The notes beneath the pieces are model-generated. The model saw only the letters and a list, made by a program, of their open reading frames with translations. It did no database searches and was not told the origin of the DNA. Both the position numbers and the translations under genes were made by a program. From contig JASEJL010000045.1 in NCBI GenBank assembly GCA_030016465.1, forward strand, positions 1-7,026: DNA of 7,026 nt, read 5' to 3'. The stretch is from Patescibacteria group bacterium (GTDB lineage Bacteria > Patescibacteriota > Minisyncoccia > Minisyncoccales > DG-74-1). Below are positions 5,661 to 7,026 of the stretch, in pieces (the stretch's first letter is position 1; each line of letters begins with the position of its first letter).

Positions 5661-5875
5661 ATAACAGCGGATAAAAGGGAAATTTCCAATTTTCCCAAAT
5701 CCAGCCCTCTATGCTTATGTTTTATTATGAAGCTTACAGTGATGAAAAAACAGGCCCGATTAGGAAAGAAAAATTAAAATTATGTATATATGGTAGTGCT
5801 TGGCCTGGACTGAAGAAAAGACTAGGCTTGTAATGCTTAGAGAACTGGACTTTTTTTATCCGCAAAGCGTTAGGC
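5661..5875 (+). other. Split or oversized attC site (attC-3)
   Basis: The left half, ATAACAGCGGATAAAAGG (5661-5678), is identical over 18 bases to attC-1. The right half (5853-5882) matches attC-1 in 28 of 30 bases and has the consensus R' box GTTAGGC (5869-5875). They are 174 bases apart, against 27 in attC-1. The left half is followed by a hairpin GGGAAATT/AATTTTCCC (5678-5697). Either the loop was expanded by an insertion, or two sites recombined or were deleted to leave one half each. About 215 bases is longer than usual attC sites. Confidence 0.65.
5711..5833 (+). CDS. Doubtful 40-residue ORF inside the split attC
   Basis: ATG 5711 to TAA 5833 encodes 40 residues, hydrophilic and Lys-rich with GPIRKEKLKLCIYGSAWP; no family recognised and no ribosome binding site seen. 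The same frame stays open after the TAA through the right attC half to 5962, ending with a hydrophobic GGLLQFVLLAIKPLY. This may be a broken small gene inserted in the attC loop or chance. Confidence 0.15.
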   Translation: MLMFYYEAYSDEKTGPIRKEKLKLCIYGSAWPGLKKRLGL

Positions 5876-6003
5876 GAAATTGCCAAAGGAGATATTATTG
5901 GTGGATTGTTGCAATTTGTCCTATTAGCAATAAAACCATTATATACCGTATTCAGGAAATAAACTTCTCTTCATCCAAATACTTAAAACATTAGTCCTTT
6001 GCC

Positions 6004-6040
6004 AAAAAGGTTAGGCTAAGCGCCTAGCCTTTTCTTTTTT
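6004..6040 (+). terminator. Intrinsic terminator (hairpin plus T-tract)
   Basis: AAGGTTAGGC (6007-6016) pairs with GCCTAGCCTT (6022-6031) with one G-T wobble around a five-base loop, followed by TTCTTTTTT and preceded by an A-tract, so it could work on both strands. It separates the attC region from the toxin-antitoxin pair. Such hairpin terminators are typical of bacteria rather than archaea. It contains GTTAGGC, the attC R' core. Confidence 0.75.
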
Positions 6041-6113
6041 GGAAATTTATCTAAAACTCCATTGGAAATTATTAGGTTTTGCTGCCCAATTTAAGAATTT
6101 GACTTTTTTTATT

Positions 6114-6120
6114 AGGTGGG
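6114..6120 (+). promoter_or_regulatory. Ribosome binding site of mntA
   Basis: AGGTGGG lies 12 bases before ATG 6133 and 15 before the alternative ATG 6136, longer than the 4-6 base spacing of the other genes here. It supports a start at 6133 or 6136 but does not decide between them. Confidence 0.45.
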
Positions 6121-6132
6121 TAAACTTAATTA

Positions 6133-6543
6133 ATGATGAGAAAAAAGAGACAATTTAATATTGCAAAAATTTTAAAAAACTTTTTTGGAAAGAAAAAGGA
6201 AGTTTTATTTTGCTATTTATTTGGGTCTTTAGCTTACCAAAATTTCACTAAAAAGAGTGATGTAGATTTAGCAGTATATTTAGATGAAAAAAAATGTAAG
6301 GATTTTTTTGAAAAAAGATTAGAATTAATTTCTCAAATTTCTCCCTTACTGAAAAAAGAGGCTGATATTGTGGTTTTAAATACTGCCCCTCTTTTTTTAA
6401 AATATGTAATTTTGCAAGAGGGAAAATTAATTTTTGAGAGGGATAAAGGGAAAAGGATCGATTTCGAATTAAAAATAGTGAATGAATATTTTGATTTCAA
6501 ACCGATTTTAGAAAAATATCGCCAGAGGCTATTAAGTGGTTAA
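6133..6543 (+). CDS. mntA: MntA-like minimal nucleotidyltransferase antitoxin
   Basis: A 136-residue minimal nucleotidyltransferase (MNT). The fold signature is visible: LFGS with Gly31-Ser32, ten residues, then Asp43-Val-Asp45 (GS-x10-DxD), and the third catalytic Asp78 in EADIVVLN. In characterised HepT/MntA systems the MNT protein neutralises its HEPN partner by adding AMP to a tyrosine of the RX4HXY motif, using ATP (family knowledge). The HepT gene follows after 6 bases, which fixes the pairing. The protein has an N-terminal basic extension, and the next ATG at 6136 is equally possible as start. Intact. It lies downstream of a strong terminator, so it has its own promoter; a TTGACT at 6099-6104 has no convincing -10 partner. 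Confidence 0.88.
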   Translation: MMRKKRQFNIAKILKNFFGKKKEVLFCYLFGSLAYQNFTKKSDVDLAVYLDEKKCKDFFEKRLELISQISPLLKKEADIVVLNTAPLFLKYVILQEGKLIFERDKGKRIDFELKIVNEYFDFKPILEKYRQRLLSG

Positions 6544-6549
6544 TTTTCA

Positions 6550-6981
6550 ATGACCTCCCTAACCAAACAAAAAATTTTAGAAAAGTTGGAAAATTTTGAA
6601 GAATATTTGGGTTATCTTTATCAGCTTCAAAAAGAGGCAAGAAATGAGAAAGTTTTTTTATCTGATTTTCATCTCTTTGGAAATACTGAAAGATATCTTC
6701 AGTTATCTATTCAAATAATCATCGATATTTCTCATTTAATAATAATTGATTTGAGGCTGAGGCGGCCCGAAGATAACTACGAAGCAATTTCAATTCTTTT
6801 TGAAAATAAAATAATCTCTGAGGAATTATCAAAAAAGCTTACTAGAATGGTAGGGTTAAGAAATATCTTAGTTCATGAATATGGTAAAATAGATAGAAAA
6901 AAAATTTACAAAATCTTAAAAAAAGAACTTCAAGATTTAAAAGAATTTAAAAAGCAAATTATTAAATTTCTTAAAACATGA
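6550..6981 (+). CDS. hepT: HepT-like HEPN-domain toxin
   Basis: A 143-residue, mostly helical HEPN protein (DUF86/HepT-like). The ribonuclease motif RX4HXY is visible as RNILVHEY with Arg104, His109 and Tyr111; Tyr111 is the AMPylation target of the paired MntA in studied systems. HEPN toxins cleave RNA, often tRNA, and act as dimers (family knowledge). ATG 6550 starts six bases after mntA, without its own strong ribosome binding site, so translational coupling is likely and keeps toxin and antitoxin balanced. The gene is complete, ending at TGA 6981. Toxin-antitoxin pairs are common in integron arrays and are thought to stabilise them; whether this pair belongs to a cassette depends on an attC beyond the window end. 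Confidence 0.9.
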   Translation: MTSLTKQKILEKLENFEEYLGYLYQLQKEARNEKVFLSDFHLFGNTERYLQLSIQIIIDISHLIIIDLRLRRPEDNYEAISILFENKIISEELSKKLTRMVGLRNILVHEYGKIDRKKIYKILKKELQDLKEFKKQIIKFLKT

Positions 6982-7009
6982 GGTATTAATTATGAGATTG
7001 AAATAAAAT

Positions 7010-7026
7010 GCCTGCCAATTTGGCGG
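7010..7026 (+). other. Inverted repeat cut by the window end
   Basis: GCCAA/TTGGC (7014-7024) forms a short stem inside GCCTGCCAATTTGGCGG, 29 bases after the hepT stop. It may be the start of a terminator or of another attC; the right side is missing. Confidence 0.3.

Larger units (their letters stand above)
942..5882 (+). mobile_element. Integron-type gene cassette array (CALIN-like, no integrase in window)
   Basis: Four attC or attC-like sites in the same orientation (942-1001, 3764-3833, 4981-5064, 5661-5875) separate unrelated + strand genes. Taking the G|TT of each R' box as the boundary, cassettes would be about 995-3827 (ABC exporter and GNAT), 3828-5058 (Cys-repeat protein and DUF3795) and 5059-5869 (PanD); MntA/HepT lies after the last boundary. 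The first of these is long for one cassette and may hide a lost site. Neither an integrase gene nor an attI site is visible. Integrons and CALINs are well known in bacteria and have been reported in archaeal metagenome-assembled genomes. One site is strong, the others are weaker, so the array call is less certain than the site at 3764. Confidence 0.6.

Noticed and set aside
5435..5698. Minus-strand ORF of 87 residues
   Set aside because: Runs antisense through the panD end, a hairpin segment and the attC half; no recognisable motif.
5800..5994. 64-residue + strand ORF
   Set aside because: Reads through the attC right half; composition not protein-like and no ribosome binding site.
6010..6016. 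GTTAGGC as a further attC R' box
   Set aside because: It is inside a hairpin followed by a T-tract and lacks L'/L'' arms and an R'' partner, so terminator is the better reading.

Overview
An AT-rich window (about one third G+C by eye) with every recognisable gene on the + strand. Nothing fixes the phylum. A thrombospondin-type-3 calcium-binding protein with a C-terminal membrane anchor, a Cys-repeat membrane protein, DUF3795, a small SRPBCC protein, GGTGA ribosome-binding sites and AT-rich, partly SD-less gene starts fit a small-genome archaeon (DPANN-like) or a CPR/Patescibacteria-type bacterium. I lean slightly archaeal. One hairpin-plus-T-tract terminator (6004-6040) is bacterial in style.

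The main result is a set of integron-type attC recombination sites. Positions 3764-3833 hold a textbook attC: R'' ending ATAAC, an 11-bp perfect L''/L' stem (GCGGATAAAAG / CTTTTATCCGC), a spacer CAAAGC and the R' box GTTAGAC. The same two outer halves recur at 5661-5678 (18/18 identical) and 5853-5882 (28/30 identical, R' box GTTAGGC), but about 175 bases apart, so this second site is oversized or interrupted. Two more divergent sites lie at 4981-5064 and 942-1001. All point the same way as the genes, as in a cassette array. No integron integrase is in the window, so it is a CALIN-like array (attC cluster lacking an integrase) or the distal part of an integron.

Layout. 1-416: 3' end of a TSP3-repeat, membrane-anchored surface protein. 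452-931: SRPBCC/START-like protein broken by one in-frame TAG, followed by a degenerate attC. 1104-3076: ABC exporter ATPase plus ABC-2 permease, the permease frameshifted at an A8 run. 3154-3745: GNAT acetyltransferase frameshifted at a G4 run, then the best attC. 3859-4488: intact membrane protein with seven Cys-pair repeats. 4571-4916: DUF3795 pseudogene (one stop, two frameshifts), then a divergent attC. 5149-5490: intact aspartate 1-decarboxylase (PanD). 5491-6132: no confident gene, but attC halves, hairpins, two tiny doubtful ORFs and a terminator. 6133-6981: MntA/HepT toxin-antitoxin pair.

The genes do not form one pathway. They look like unrelated functions (transport, acetyl transfer, beta-alanine synthesis, a toxin-antitoxin pair) collected side by side, as expected of cassettes. 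Four of the roughly ten genes are broken. All four frameshifts can be explained by one-base length changes in short homopolymers, so sequencing error must be weighed against real decay; the two nonsense codons are not explained that way.
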